Assembly (NCBI RefSeq): GCF_030272615.1
Contig: NC_081405.1
Location: 24,597,272-24,661,271 of the forward strand
DNA length: 64,000 nt
Direction: 5' to 3'
Origin: Cryptomeria japonica
Taxonomy: Eukaryota; Streptophyta; Pinopsida; Cupressales; Cupressaceae
Under the pieces are notes generated by a model. That model was not told the DNA's origin. It made no database searches and worked only from the letters and a program-made list of their open reading frames with translations. The position numbers and the translations under genes are program-made. Shown in pieces: positions 22,656 to 35,370 of the stretch (its first letter is position 1; each line of letters begins with the position of its first letter).

Positions 22656-24186
22656 TGTTGGCAATATTGCATTATAATAGACAATCAAAGATTGTTGACA
22701 TTTCAATAAGGATATTGAGAAGGTTGTTGATGATTATGGACATAATTGATTAAAGATGTTTTACTATCTTGATATTATTATTTTGTCATTGATGTCAAGA
22801 AATTGATTTTCTAATTCAGTATGATGTTGCCATATCTTGAGAAGTATGATATGAAGATTATAAAGAAGTTGATAAAGACACAGGAAATAATATGATGAAT
22901 AAGGGGATAAGTTATTCAATGGGAAACTCTACCGAGTTAGACAATGATGAGATCTTGATGTTTTAGATTGTTTTAACATCATACAAATGTTGTAAAATGT
23001 AAAGGTTAATACTAAACTATGTTATCAAGCAAAGAACCTAGTCAGTAAACCCTAAGGAACCTAGTCGGTAAACCCTAAGGTTATCACTATCGGTTAATGA
23101 AGGCAGAATGTCTACCGAGTGAAGTTTAGTATTTACCGAGTTGTAACTGAGCTATAACAGAATGCATTAAATGTTTACATGTGATATTTAATGAATGATG
23201 CTGATGAGTTGGAACGGATCAATGATTGGTAAGCTATGGAAGTAGTTTGTTAACGAATCTAAGGCAATGGAAAGTTGGCAAGAAGATCTACAGCTCAGAT
23301 TGAACCGCATTACCCTAACACAAGTTCCAAGGTGAATATGCAAGTTCCAAGGCAGGGTAAAACATTTTCAGATCGAAAGATACATTGAACCTGGACAAGA
23401 TTGAAGATCTGATGGCTATGATTGATCATGGGAAATGTGATCAATGAGATTAAGCGGTTAGAAGATTGTTTATAAATAGGAAACTATTGATAAATAATGT
23501 ATGCGGGCAAGTGTATGCACAGGGATGCTACATAGTGATTACCAAGCACATAAGATTGAAGACCTATTAGAATAACAGAGTATTGATGCCCAACAGATAG
23601 ACAAGATTAGTTCTATGTCTAGATTGTATTGAACAAATAGGAATTTGCTTTAGCATTTTAGATGTGAAGTTGTAGATAGATTTTTATTACTGTTATTTTG
23701 TGAAAGTGACAGGAAATCTCTGAACCGAGTGGACTTAACAGTATTATATGTAAATCCTCTAGCAAGGTGACATTCTCATTGAGTGTTTGAAATCCTTTGA
23801 CAATGTCACTTCTAACAAAGTGAAGATCCTAACAGATCTGAGGGAAATCCCTTAACCGGGTCACATCTAGCAATGTGTTTGTAATCTTTAACAGGATTTG
23901 CTTTTAACTGAGCATACTCTAGAAGAGTATATTTCTTAGTGGGTCCGAAATCCCATAGTGGTTTTTCCCTATTTGGGTTTCCACGTTAAATCTGGTGTTA
24001 TGAGGTTTATATTGTTCATATGCTTTTGAGTTTGCATGTTTGACAGTTTTTGGTTATATGACTAATATATGTGTTACCGAGGTTGAATATGATGTTTTTA
24101 TGGATGATTAAGTTTGTATGATTCACCCCCCCCTCTCATCTTGTTGGCTATTGGATATGTACTTATATTAAGTATCAAAACTATCA
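22656..24186 (+). repeat. copia-B 5' LTR
   Basis: 1531 bp. Near the right end it carries the phrase GTGGTTTTTCCC..TTGGGTTTCCACGT, also found in E3 LTRs. The pair with 28891-30396 is close by eye, with scattered substitutions and small indels. Confidence 0.95.
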
Positions 24187-24188
24187 AT

Positions 24189-24200
24189 TGGTATCAGAGC
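24189..24200 (+). other. copia-B primer binding site (initiator Met tRNA)
   Basis: TGGTATCAGAGC two bases after the LTR end, the usual complement of the plant initiator methionine tRNA 3' end in copia elements. Confidence 0.9.
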
Positions 24201-24250
24201 TTTGGACTCTGAAAGGAAAGTTTAAAGGCACTTGAGTTAAAGATCCAAAG

Positions 24251-27200
24251 ATGTATAAGAGGGATGCACCTAAGCTGAATAAGTCAAGTTTCTCTACATG
24301 GCAAAAAAGGATGAAGCTACATCTATCAAGAGTTGGAGAATATGCTATATACTATCTGGAGAATGATTTTGTTGCACCGAGCACCTATCCATTGACTATG
24401 GAAGAGATAAAGGTGAAGCAAGAACATATTCAAGCAATGATTGAAATAACATCTGCATTGACCGATTCCGAGTTTAATGATCTAGAAGGATGTACTGATG
24501 CAAAGGCAATGTGGACTAAGCTCATATCTGTATATGGAGGAGATGAACATGTTCAAAGAGAAAAAGTAGATAGTTTAAGAGGACAACTTGAATCCATGAG
24601 GATGAATGAAGGTGAGAACATAACCCAGTACAGCACAAGACTAAAGGAGATTGTAAATCAAATCAAAGGAGTAGGAGGAACTATTGAAGAAAAGGATGTG
24701 ATAAGTAAGTTGTTAAGAACCCTTCTACCTACCTATGCAATCTAAGTCTCTGCAATCAATGAATTGAGGTCTGTACCTAATATGTCAGTTTCCTTGGATG
24801 CTACTATTGGTAAGCTACATGCATTTGAGTAAAGTAATTTTGATAACAGTGGGTCATCGGTAAATAAAGTTGAATCTGCATTTAGTTCTTTTCATCTGAA
24901 TGAATCTAATGATTACAATGAAAGAAAGTATAAGTACTCTGAAGGAGATCACAGTGGAGCAAGTGAAAGATTTTAGAAGAACATGGAGGAGGTACACAAA
25001 CTGTATGAAGAAATCAAAAAGCAAGAAGAGTTTGAAGCACTATTGGCCAAAAGGTTACCGAGAGGCAAAGGTAAGTATAAAGGAAAACTACCTTTGAAAT
25101 GTTTCAATTGTGATAAGATTGGACATATGGCTTCTAACTGTCTTGACAAAGATTTCACTGAAAAGAGAGATTACCGAGATGACAGACAGAAAGATAATCA
25201 TTACAGAGGACACTGAGACTTCAAAAGAAGAGATAGAAAGACATGCTTAATTGCTGATGAGGAATCTGACGATGATAAATCAGATGAGACTGATACAGAG
25301 GAAGTTGTTTATGTGGTTATCAAGGATGGATCAGATGAAGAAAGGTATGAAGAAAAATCCCTAATATCTCACATAAACACTAATGATTCTTGGATTATAG
25401 ATAGTGGATGCTCACATCATATGACAAGAGATAAACACAAGTTTGTTATATTAGAAGATTATGATGGAGGCTATGTTAGATTTGGTAATGATGCACCATG
25501 TCCGGTAAGAGGTAAAGGATCCATAACACTTCTTGATAATGCAAGATGCAATGATGTTTATTGGGTTGAAGGTTTGAAATACAATTTGTTGAGTGTAGCA
25601 CAACTAAACAACATAGGTTACCGAATAGAATTTCAGAAAGGAATTGTCAAAGTTCATGACAAGAATGGAAAGTTAGCTGCTACTGGGACACAAACAAAAG
25701 GTAATACATTTCACCTTGACTCAACTCACAATAAGTGTTTGCATGCAAAGATAGATGATACCTGGTTATGGCATAAAAGGTTTTTTCATGTTAATTTTGA
25801 TAATATGATCAAAGTAAGTAAGAAGCACTGAGTAAGAGGTATCGAGTCTTGAAAAACCTAAGAATACTATGTGCCGAGGACGCCAGATGGGTAAGATGAC
25901 AAGATCAAGCTTTACAAGTAAGTCCTACACTTCTAAGGGAATTTTAGATCTTGTGTACACTGATCTTTGTGGTCCTATGAAAGTTCAAAGTTATTATGGT
26001 GATAAGTATTTCATATTATTTGTGGATGATTATTCAAGGATGATGCCAGTAATGTTTTTAAAAGAAAAATCAGAAGGTTTTCAAATGTTTAAATGGTACA
26101 AGGCTAGAGTTGAAAATGAAACAAGAAGACAACTGAAATGTCTTAGATCAGATAGAGGAGGAGAGTTCACATCTGATGAGTTCAACCTATTTTGCAATGA
26201 TCATGGTATTAAAAGACAAGTCTCTGCATTGAGAACTCCATAGCAAAATGGAATAGATGAAAGAAGAAACAGATCTATTGTGGATTGTGCTAGAACACTG
26301 ATGATTGACAAGAAGGTTCCATAAACATTTTGGAGAGAAGCAATAAGCACAACTATTTACACCTTAAACCAAGTTCAATTGAAGAAAGGTACTTTGAAGA
26401 CACCTTATGAAATATGGTATGGCAAGAAACCCAATGTAAGTTATTTTAAAATCTTTGGAAGTAAATGCTATGTTGATAAAGATTATAGAAATGGCAAGTT
26501 TTATCAGAAAAGTGAAGAAGGAACATTTCTAGGATATTCTTCTAGAAGCAAAGCATTTAAATGTCTGATCAAATCATCTAACAAAATAGTAGAAAGTGCA
26601 AATGTGAAAATTGATGAATTTGCAAAAAGAAATGATGAAGGAAATTCCAAAGAACCAGAAGACTATGATGAATTTGTCTATGTGCAACCAAGAAGTTCTA
26701 CCGAGATAACTGTTGAAGAAAATGAAGAAAATATCCAGTTACCGAGTGATGAAGAAGATCATACAGAGCCTACCGAGCCTGTATTAGCCAAGTATGTCAG
26801 AAGACACCATGCACCAAGTCAGATTATAGGAGATAAGGATGATCCAGTGATGAAAAGGAACAAACTGAGATAGAACACATGTTTGATATCTAAATTTGAA
26901 CTGAGAATAGTGAAAGAGGCATTTAACAGTGAAGATTGGATAAATGCTATGACATAAGAGATTGATCAAATCAAGAAGAATGACACATGGACACTGGTCC
27001 CAAGACCAAAGGACAAAAATGTAATCAGTACAAAGTGGATCTTCAGAAACAAGTTAAATGAAAAAGGTGAGGTCATTCAGAACAAAGCAAGACTAGTTTG
27101 CAAAGGTTATGCCCAAGAAGAAGGAATTGATTATGGTGAGACTTTTGCACCTGTTGCTAGACTTGAAGGAGTAAGAACATTGTTGGCATATGCTTCTTTC

Positions 27201-28433
27201 AAGAACTTCAAGGTATATCAAATGGATGTCAAATCTGCATTTCTGAATAGAATATTAGAAGAACAAGTTTTCATTGAACAACCTGAAGGATTTGTTGAAG
27301 ACAATAATAAAGATCAAGTATGCAAATTGAACAAAGCTTTATATGGTCTGAAACAAGCACCAAGAGCATGGTATGAAAGATTGCACTCTTATTTGCTTAA
27401 GATTGGTTTTATAAGGACAAGTGAGAATAGCAACATGTACATGAAGAATGATGAAAATGGAATACTAATCTCAGCCATATTTGTTGATGATATTATATTT
27501 TGTGGAAATGACTCTTTATGCAATAATTTTGGAAATGAAATGAGCAAAGAATTTGAGATGTCATTATTCGGTGAGATAAAGTATTTTATAGGTTTACAGA
27601 TACTGCAAATGAAAAATGAGATTTTCATTACCCAATCCAAGTACATTAAGGAAATCTTGAAGAAATTTGGAATGGAGGATTCAAAACCAGTAAGTACTCC
27701 TATGACTACCAACTGTAAACTATCAAAGAATGATGAATCTGCATCTGTTGATGAGACACTCTACCGATCCATGATTGGAAAGTTGAAATATGTTGTTCAC
27801 AGTAGGCCAGATATAGCACATGCAGTAGGTATTGTTGCAAGATTCTTTGTAGATCCTAAGGAAATACACTTGACAACAATCAAAAGAATTTTCAGATACT
27901 TAAAAGGCACTGAAGAGTATGGCTTAGTATATCAAAAAGGAAATGATTTTGATTTAAAAGTTTATACTGATGCTAATTGGGCAGGCAACATTGATGACAG
28001 GAAAAGTACAAGTGGAGGAGCTTTCTTCTTAGGAGAAAGACTAGTGAGTTGGCTTAGAAAGAAACAATAATGTGTTTCTCAGTCAACAACAGAAGCTGAA
28101 TACGTTGCTGCAGCACTGAATTGTACCAACATTGCATGGATCAAACAACTATTGGAAGGTATAAATGAGAAAGTTATCGAGCCAGTAACTATATTTTGTG
28201 ACAATACTAGTGCCATTAATATTTCAAAGAATCTTGTTATGCACTCTAAGACAAAGCACATATCTATCAAATATCATTATCTTAGAGAAGAAACTCAAAA
28301 GAAGAAAGTGGTTTTGGAATATGTTAACACAAAGGAGCAAATAGCAGATATCTTCACCAAGCCACTACCAAAGGACACTTTTGAATATCTTAGAAGTAAG
28401 TCAGGGGTCCTACCCCTATCTTCTACTCACTGA
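24251..28433 (+). pseudogene. copia-B Gag-Pol polyprotein, interrupted
   Basis: Starts ATGTATAAGAGG. In order: Gag (KLNKSSFSTWQKRMKLHL), knuckle CFNCDKIGHMASNC near 25100, protease WIIDSGCSHHMT near 25390, GAG-pre-integrase LWHKRFFHV near 25766, integrase with LVYTDLCGP, RSDRGGEF and NGIDERRN (D, D and E all present), reverse transcriptase with GLKQAPRAWYERL and FVDDIIFCGND near 27480, and RNase H with YTDANWAG, STTEAEYVAA and ending EQIADIFTKPLP. Gag-protease lies in one frame and integrase onward in another, the switch falling near 25830-25869. In-frame stops include those near 24743, 24975, 25215, 26239, 26322, 26872, 26954 and 28069; most replace an expected Gln. The enzyme motifs are intact, so the loss of function looks recent relative to copia-A. 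Confidence 0.93.
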
Positions 28434-28878
28434 CCGAGTTCAGTGAAAGCATCAATTCGATGACTCTATTGAATATCTTTTGGGGAGTTGATGCTAGAGT
28501 GATACACTTTAGAATGTTTTTTCTGAAAGTGTATTGGAATTAATACTAGAATAATATAGAGAATGATATAGGGAACAGGAATTGAAGACAAATACTCTGA
28601 CCGAGACTCAGTTGATACACAACAGTAGGAAATAACTTCTTACAGAAAGAAATTATGTTTTAGTTCTATTCTTTTTGGCATTGTTGTCAAAGGGGGAGAA
28701 GACTATTATAGGGGAGAAGATCTACCAAAGGGGTAGAAGACCTGAGAAGACTGAGAGAAGACTATAGATTGAAAATAGAAGAGAAGTCTAATGTATGGGG
28801 GATTGCATTTCAGCATTTCAGAATCACAGCAATCCGAATCTTTTAAAGATCAAATCAATTGGTTTTGCCATCAATGCC

Positions 28879-28890
28879 AAAGGGGGGGAT
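28879..28890 (+). other. copia-B polypurine tract
   Basis: AAAGGGGGGGAT immediately before the 3' LTR; primes plus-strand DNA synthesis in this class. Confidence 0.85.
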
Positions 28891-30396
28891 TGTTGGCAAT
28901 ATTGCATTATAACAGACAATGAAAGATTGTTGACATTTCAATAAGGATATTGAGAAGGTTGTTGATGATTATGGACATAACTGATTAAAGATGTTTTATT
29001 ATCTTGATATTATTATTTTGTCATTGATGTCAAGAAATTGATTTTCTAATTTAGTATGATGTTACCATATATTGAGAAGTATGATATGAAGATTATAAAG
29101 AAGTTGGTAAAGACACAGGAAAGAATATGATGAATAAGGGGATAAGTTATTTAATGGGCAACTCTACCGAGTCAGACAATGATGAGATCTTGATGTTTTT
29201 GACTGTTTTAACATCATACATATGTTGTAAATGTAAAGGTTAATACTATACTATGTTATCAAGCAAAGAACCTAGTTGGTAAACGCTAAGGTTATCGCTA
29301 TCGGTTAATGAAGGCAGAATGTCTACTGAGTGAAGTTTAGTATTTGCCAAGTTGTAACCAAGCTATAATAGAATGCATAAAATGTTTACATGTGATATTT
29401 AATGAATGATGCCAATGAGCTGGAACGGATCAATGATTGGTAAGCCGTGGAAGTAGTTTGTTAACGAATCTAAGGCAATGGAAAGTTGGCAAGAAGATCT
29501 ACAGCTCAGATTGAACCACATTACAATAACACAAGTTCCAAGGTGAATATGCAAGTTCCAAGGCGGGGTAAAACATTTTCAGATCGAAAGATACATTGAA
29601 CCTAGACAAGATTGAAGATCTGATGGCTATGATTGATCATGGGAAATGTGATCAATGAGATTAAGCTGTTAGAAGATTGTTTATAAATAGGAAACTATTG
29701 ATAAACAATGTATGTGGGAAAGTGTATGCACAGGGATGCTACATAGTGATTATTGAGCACAGAAGCTTGAAGACCTGTTAGAATAATAGAGTATTGATGC
29801 CCGACAGATAGACAAGATTAGTTCTATGTCTAGATTGTATTGAACAAATAGGAATCTGCTTTAGCATTTTAGATGTGAAGTTGCAGATAGATTTTTATTA
29901 CTGTTATTTTGTGAAAGTGACAGGAAATCTCTTAACTGAGTGGACTTAACAGTCTTATATGTAAATCCTCTAGCAAGGTGACATTCTGATTGAGTGTTTG
30001 AAATCTTTTGACAAGGTCACTTCTAACAAAGTGAAGATCCTAATAGATTTGAGGGAAATCCCTTAACCGGGTCACATCTAGCAATGTGTTTGTAATCTTT
30101 AATAGGATTTGCTTTTAACCGAGCATACTCTAGAAGAGTATATTTCTTAGTGGGTCTAAAATCCTACAGTGGTTTTTCCCTATTTGGGTTTCCACGTTAA
30201 ATCTGGTGTTATGAGGTTTATATTGTTCATATGCTTTTGAGTTTGCATGTTTGACAGTTTTTGGTTATATGACTGATATATGTGTTACCGAGGTTGAATC
30301 TGATGTTTTTATGGATGATTAAGTTTGTATGATTCACCCCCCCTCTCATCTTGTTGGCTATTGGATCTGTACTTATATTAAGTATTAGAACTATCA
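28891..30396 (+). repeat. copia-B 3' LTR
   Basis: 1506 bp, direct repeat of 22656-24186, followed by the second AATAC target copy. Confidence 0.95.
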
Positions 30397-30401
30397 AATA
30401 C

Positions 30402-33400
30402 AGTGTACCTCTCTGCAGCTAGGAATTCTACCACCTCATGATGGCCTAAATACTTCCACAGAAGTGACTTGAATGAGGAGTACAATGATATGGTCACCAT
30501 GTTGGCACGGGTGAAGGGTTTAAAAGAATCTCATTATTTCCAAACCTGGATGTGCTATTACATGAATATAATTAGGAAAGGGGCTGCAAGGATTGATTGG
30601 GGTGAACAGATCAGTGATGCACTCTCTGCGTAGTTGAAGGAGGTCAAAGTGACATTGAAATTATATGACTTCTTACCTTTTATATTCAGCTACTTCTATG
30701 AAACAATATCTAGGTTTATCTACCAAAGGTGACAGGAGGTTAGTACCTATCTAGGAATACTATGATCAACTCACGATCAAGAATCAAGGTAGCCATTTTA
30801 GGAGAGTCAATGATGCCTTCTTTGCTGTGTGGAAACACATGTTTGATAAAAGCCTACAGAAGAAAAGATTATCAGAGGCTGCATATAATAAGGTGTCTCA
30901 TTTTGGATGCATTTTTCTTGAGTTTCCAACATTCACTTACATCCAAATCGAATATTTCTTAGGTGAACCCTTCATTTTACCAAGGTATCCTTCTGATAAG
31001 ATCATCCTCATGGAGTTGTGTCGGCAACTAATCTATGTGCATGAAAAGCTATCACAAGCACATAAGACTAGATTGAAGTTTCCAGAATCTATTGGCAGGT
31101 ACTCAGTTTTAACTAACCCCAAGGCCAAGAACATGGAGGAAGAGATGCAATGGAACACTATGAGAAGATTCAAAGCACGAACTAATTTTGATTTTTGTGG
31201 CATGAAGAATAAGCTCAAAAGAAACTACACCCATGTTTTTAGGTTCGAGGATGTGTGGGCGGATCGCCAAGATGAGGAAGACATAAGAAGAATGGATTTC
31301 AGTCATCTTTCCCTAGAGCAGATTGAAAATATGGCTTTGGCAAAAATTCCAATGACCATGGAGGAAAATAATGGCACAATAGACCCGGTCTATGAAGATT
31401 TCCGACTCTCCACTTCCTCCGGTGCAATGGTTGAAAAAGGAGAGTAAGTCTATCACTCAAATACTCTCTCCCAATCTGGAAAATACCAATGCATGGCTAT
31501 TAAAAAAGAATCTTAGAATGAAACAACTTCCTGGTAGTTTTGGAGATGATGATAATAGTGATGGCCCAGTTGGTAAGACAACTACAGCTAAAACAAGAAC
31601 CAAGGGTAAAGCAGATCCACAAGTATCATCCTTGACAACTGTAACACAATCTAAGGGGAAAGGACCCAAAATCAAGTTCACAATTAAAGGGTCCAAGAAA
31701 GGTGAATCGTCTTCAACATCACTTGAGATAATCACAAAGGAATCAGAACAACAGCCTCCTATAGAAACTGAGAAAGAAAATGAGCTGGAAAAAGGTGAAA
31801 TTCCTCATCAAGAGGAAGCACAGGATGAAGAGCCTACACAGTGTGGTGAAATAAATGTCCCTGCCACCTCATAGGTGCCTACACATCCAAAGGTTATTAT
31901 TCATTCCATTGAAACTAACTTGGATCAAGACGATGAGGGATTTGATGGCGAAGAGTTAAATTTGGACATGTCATAGTCAAAAGTTGCTAAAAAAAAATTC
32001 ACATTATCCAATTTTTCTAGTCTGGATGATATTCCTTCAACCACCATTGAATCTTCAATGTTGGAGTTTCTTGAAGCTATGGAGAAAGCGTTTGTGGAAC
32101 AACAGATGATGACTTTACCTTCTATAGTGGTCATAACAGAAATTCCATCTCTGGTAAGCACTGAGGTTATTTCTACTACAATGGTCATAACAAAAATTCC
32201 ACCTTTGGTTAGTATTGAAATTGTTTCCACTGCACATTTCACTCTCCCCTCTGTGGCCATAACTAAAGAAGGGTTAGCATCAGCAGCTATTACTATATCA
32301 GCAGACATATCACTGGATACTTCAGCACTGATACCGATAACAACATCTACAACCGCTGCAAGTTCAAGCTAGTTTGCTCCTGAAATACCAAGTGATGTTC
32401 AACAAGTAGCTACTACTCCTCCCGCCAATCCAGAATTACCACCTTGGATGGAGGCAATAGCACCCAAGAGGAAGAAACATGTAATTTCACATGATGAGTT
32501 TGATTTTGAGCAGTTGGTTCCTCCAAAGCTCAAAGGAACAAAGAAGCCAAAGACTGTCTCTCGGGTGTTAGTAGATCCAGCTACTAAAAGGAAATATGTT
32601 GAGGTCATGGTACTATCATCAAATAAGAGTAAAGATGATATACAACCTGAAGACTATACCATGCAAAATGTAGAGCTGGGAGTAGAGATGCATGAGAGTG
32701 TTAAGTTGGATTCTCAATCAGTTTTTAACTCTTTGTTACAGAGGTTTGATCAAGAGAAGGATGAGAAGAATGAACTAAAATAGAAGTGCGAGCAATTGAC
32801 CATGATCTTCTTAAAGTTACACAATCTTCCCTGGATATTGAGCCCATAGGTTCCTCAATGGACACTAAAGCTCTTAAGAAAATTAAATAGGTGGGAATCA
32901 AAGGTCGAGTGGTGGATGAATGCATTGCATGGTTGAAATCAGAAGGGTCTCATCTTCTAAGTTCAACAATTGGCTTATTGACTGATTTTGAAGTAATCCA
33001 AAGTCACATGCAAAGTATCAAGACCTCATTATCTCAAGAAATTGAAAATATTGAGAAGAGTACAACCCTTTGGAGCAAAATGGAGGACTTTAGAATAGAT
33101 ATCCTCATTGAAAATAAAGTGATTCCTACAAGAGAAAAATATATCCAAATCTTGTCACTATTGTCTCATAAAAAAGAGACAATAAGATTCATGATTGCAA
33201 AGCTGGATCGGGAAAGGAAGGAAGGTGATGATGAGATTGATCTCATTTCTGCCAGAATTGCTGACCTTCCTTGTTATCTATATGATGACAATCAAAATAT
33301 CATTACCAATGATTCCATCACGCAGGAGTTTCTCTCCTTAATGGATCACTGCACTGGACAGGATTTCTCATTAAGTGCATTTGACAAGTTACTGGAGATC

Positions 33401-33589
33401 CAAGTCAGTTTTGAAGTCCTTGCATCCATGCTAAAAGATGGAAAAAAGAAATATGTGAAGGTTGAAGATGCAATTTCCCATGTTCATGTAATCATAGATT
33501 CTACCCCAATGCCGAACCAAGAAGAGATGGAGGACATCCTGACTAAGTTCGAAGAATTCCACAAATCAAATGAGGAGAAAGATGAATAA
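30402..33589 (+). pseudogene. Unrecognised long ORF, 3' part
   Basis: Continues the frame begun at 22159 after copia-B. From about 30410 a globular region is readable (WPKYFHRSDLNEEYND, GAARIDWGEQISDALSA), then AFFAVWKHMFDKSL near 30818 and a stretch through 31447. A Ser/Thr/Lys-rich hydrophilic linker follows (31392-32783 in a second frame), and a helical C-terminal part from 32891 to the stop at 33589, with heptad-like spacing that suggests coiled coil. At least two frameshifts and several TAG stops (for example near 30633, 32369, 32784 and 32888) break it. I know no family for it. The plan of globular head, charged linker and coiled tail resembles ORF2 of E3, although I see no sequence identity. 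Not functional as it stands. Confidence 0.6.
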
Positions 33590-34117
33590 AGTGTCCCCTT
33601 TTGACATTTTCTTTTTATGTAGTTGCATTGTTAGATGTTGCAAGTTTTCCCGCAGCTATATAATTTCTTTCTACTGTAGTTGTAGTCAAGTGGGATTGCA
33701 TAGTTGAATTAGTCAACTATGCCCACATTTTTCCCCACTCTTCTTATATATAAGGAGGACCCTCATTTGTATATTTTTTATCTTTTATTATGCTAAGACA
33801 AACTCTGTTGAATTTTTGTCTCAACTAAGACTTTGAGCTTTTGTTGTGAAGATTTGATCAAACAAATAAAGTGTTGGTGTAAATAATTATTCATCTTGGA
33901 TATTATTATACCTTACTTAAGTTTACTTAGGAAATGCATTTCATAGCAGTTTGGATATGAGACACTTGGGTGTTTGTGTCACATTGAGATAGTGTGTGTA
34001 GGAGAATTTCCACCTTTTATGGTGTTGATCTTGTTGTTACATTCCACCTTCAGTGGGTGATCCACCTCATGTGGAATATTATATTGTTTCTCCTACCTAC
34101 CCACACCTAGTTCCTAC
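33590..34117 (+). repeat. Probable copia-D 5' LTR, left part, split by E2
   Basis: Holds TATATATAAGGAGG near 33745, an AATAAAG near 33865, and a short stem-loop GCATAGTTGA..TCAACTATGC (33696-33720). Its continuation after E2 ends at 42196 beside an initiator-Met primer site, so the whole reads as one LTR. The left end is not fixed; TGTAGTTGTAG at 33675 is a candidate. The first ~85 bases could instead be the 3' flank of the preceding ORF. Confidence 0.55.
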
Positions 34118-35348
34118 TATAGCATCCTAAAATTGCGACACTTGCAATTTCGACTGCATTTGGTTCTTCACGATGGCGGCGCAACGTTGAACCTGAATGG
34201 AGACCCCGAAACCTGTTTACGACACCAAAAACTGCATTTTTCTGCACCCTGGCCTGATCCCTCCTTGCACCCTGCTGTCCTGGGAGGTGGGACCATGGCG
34301 CCGAGTGCCCTGGTCCCCCAGGACCATGGCGCCCAATGCCCTGGTCCCTGGCCCTATTTTGGGCCCGGTCTCTTGTGGGCATCGGGTCTTTAAGTTTGCA
34401 AATTGGAAAATAATGTTTCCTGGTCGGCCTAAGGTCGGGAAAATCAGTCTATCAGCCCTAATTGACAAGTATATAAACTACTTTTCCTCTCCTAGAAAGG
34501 GAGGAAGGAAATAAGAAAGAACAAGACGCGGAAGCGATATTCGAACATTCAAGCATTCAAGCATTCAAGCATTCCTTCAAGCAATTGAGCATTCTAAGTC
34601 TCCATTCAAGGCTAAGTGTTGCATTCAAGACAAGGATTCAACCATTGAAGAGGAGATCACATACAACATACAACATACTACTTACATTACACCTTCACAT
34701 GTAAGAATACAAACATTCTTACAACAAGGTATCAGTACTTGTTTACATTACAAACATTTACATTTACAACATTCTCATTTCTTGGTTAATTCCAAAACTG
34801 GGGTTTGACCTAAAGGCAAACCCCTCATCCCTAACCCCCCAATCATCCTCTCTTTTCTATGTGTAGGTTGCAGGTACGCGGCTGTAATTGAAGATCTGGA
34901 ATCCTTGTGCAGAGACGAACAGATCCCCCTTCGTTTCACGGATTTTTCGGAGGACCGTGTGCACGCCGGGCGCCATCGTCTCATCAACTTTCACTCAAAT
35001 TTGCAGAACAACACCGTCTCGACATTTTATTGCTAATTCCAGGTCCGCAGCTTCATCTCGTATCCCTATCTCTGTTTATAAGTGAATCTTTCCTACTTTA
35101 CATGCATTCCTAGTTCAATCTTTCTATCTACATTCTTTACAAAAGAGGGTATCCTTGATGTCACAGCCCTTGAAACTCATTTAGAATCCAATCTTGCATT
35201 GTGTGGGATTGGATCTTATGGGTTTCAACCCCTCTTTTGAATGTAAAGTCTCCCCTAAGTGAAAACCATCAACCCTAGTGACTCTCCCTTCTCTCTCCTT
35301 GGAGTTGGGGAGGGGAGAACAACTAGGGTTCGATTTTTCCACTTTACA
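34118..35348 (+). repeat. E2 5' LTR
   Basis: 1231 bp, starts TATAGCATCCTAAAATTGCG and ends CCACTTTACA. It holds two 31-bp hairpin units, whereas the 3' LTR holds three, which accounts exactly for the 31-bp length difference. A run of CATTCAAG repeats lies near 34545-34580. Confidence 0.95.
34290..34347. repeat. Hairpin minisatellite in E2 5' LTR, two 31-bp units
   Basis: Units 34290-34316 and 34321-34347 read GGACCATGGCGC..TGCCCTGGTCC, near-palindromic and GC-rich within an AT-rich LTR. They lie 172 bp from the LTR start, almost the same offset as the hairpins in E1. Confidence 0.85.
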
Positions 35349-35351
35349 TTT

Positions 35352-35370
35352 TGGTGAACCCGACGTGAAC
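35352..35370 (+). other. E2 primer binding site
   Basis: TGGTGAACCCGACGTGAAC, three bases after the 5' LTR end; its first 13 bases are identical in E1. The tRNA is not assigned. Confidence 0.75.

Larger units (their letters stand above)
22656..30396 (+). mobile_element. copia-B: complete Ty1/copia LTR retrotransposon
   Basis: A 7741-bp element with LTRs 22656-24186 and 28891-30396, both starting TGTTGGCAATATTGC and ending AACTATCA. The target duplication AATAC is exact (22651-22655 and 30397-30401). The initiator-Met primer site and a G-rich polypurine tract are in place. The internal region codes gag, protease, integrase, reverse transcriptase and RNase H in copia order but has several stops and a frame change, so this copy is not autonomous now. 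It interrupts the unrecognised ORF that starts at 22159. Confidence 0.96.

Noticed and set aside
33590-34117. 3' UTR and poly(A) signal of a host gene
   Set aside because: AATAAAG and a TATA-like motif are present, but the sequence continues after E2 to an LTR end with an adjoining primer site, which fits an LTR better.
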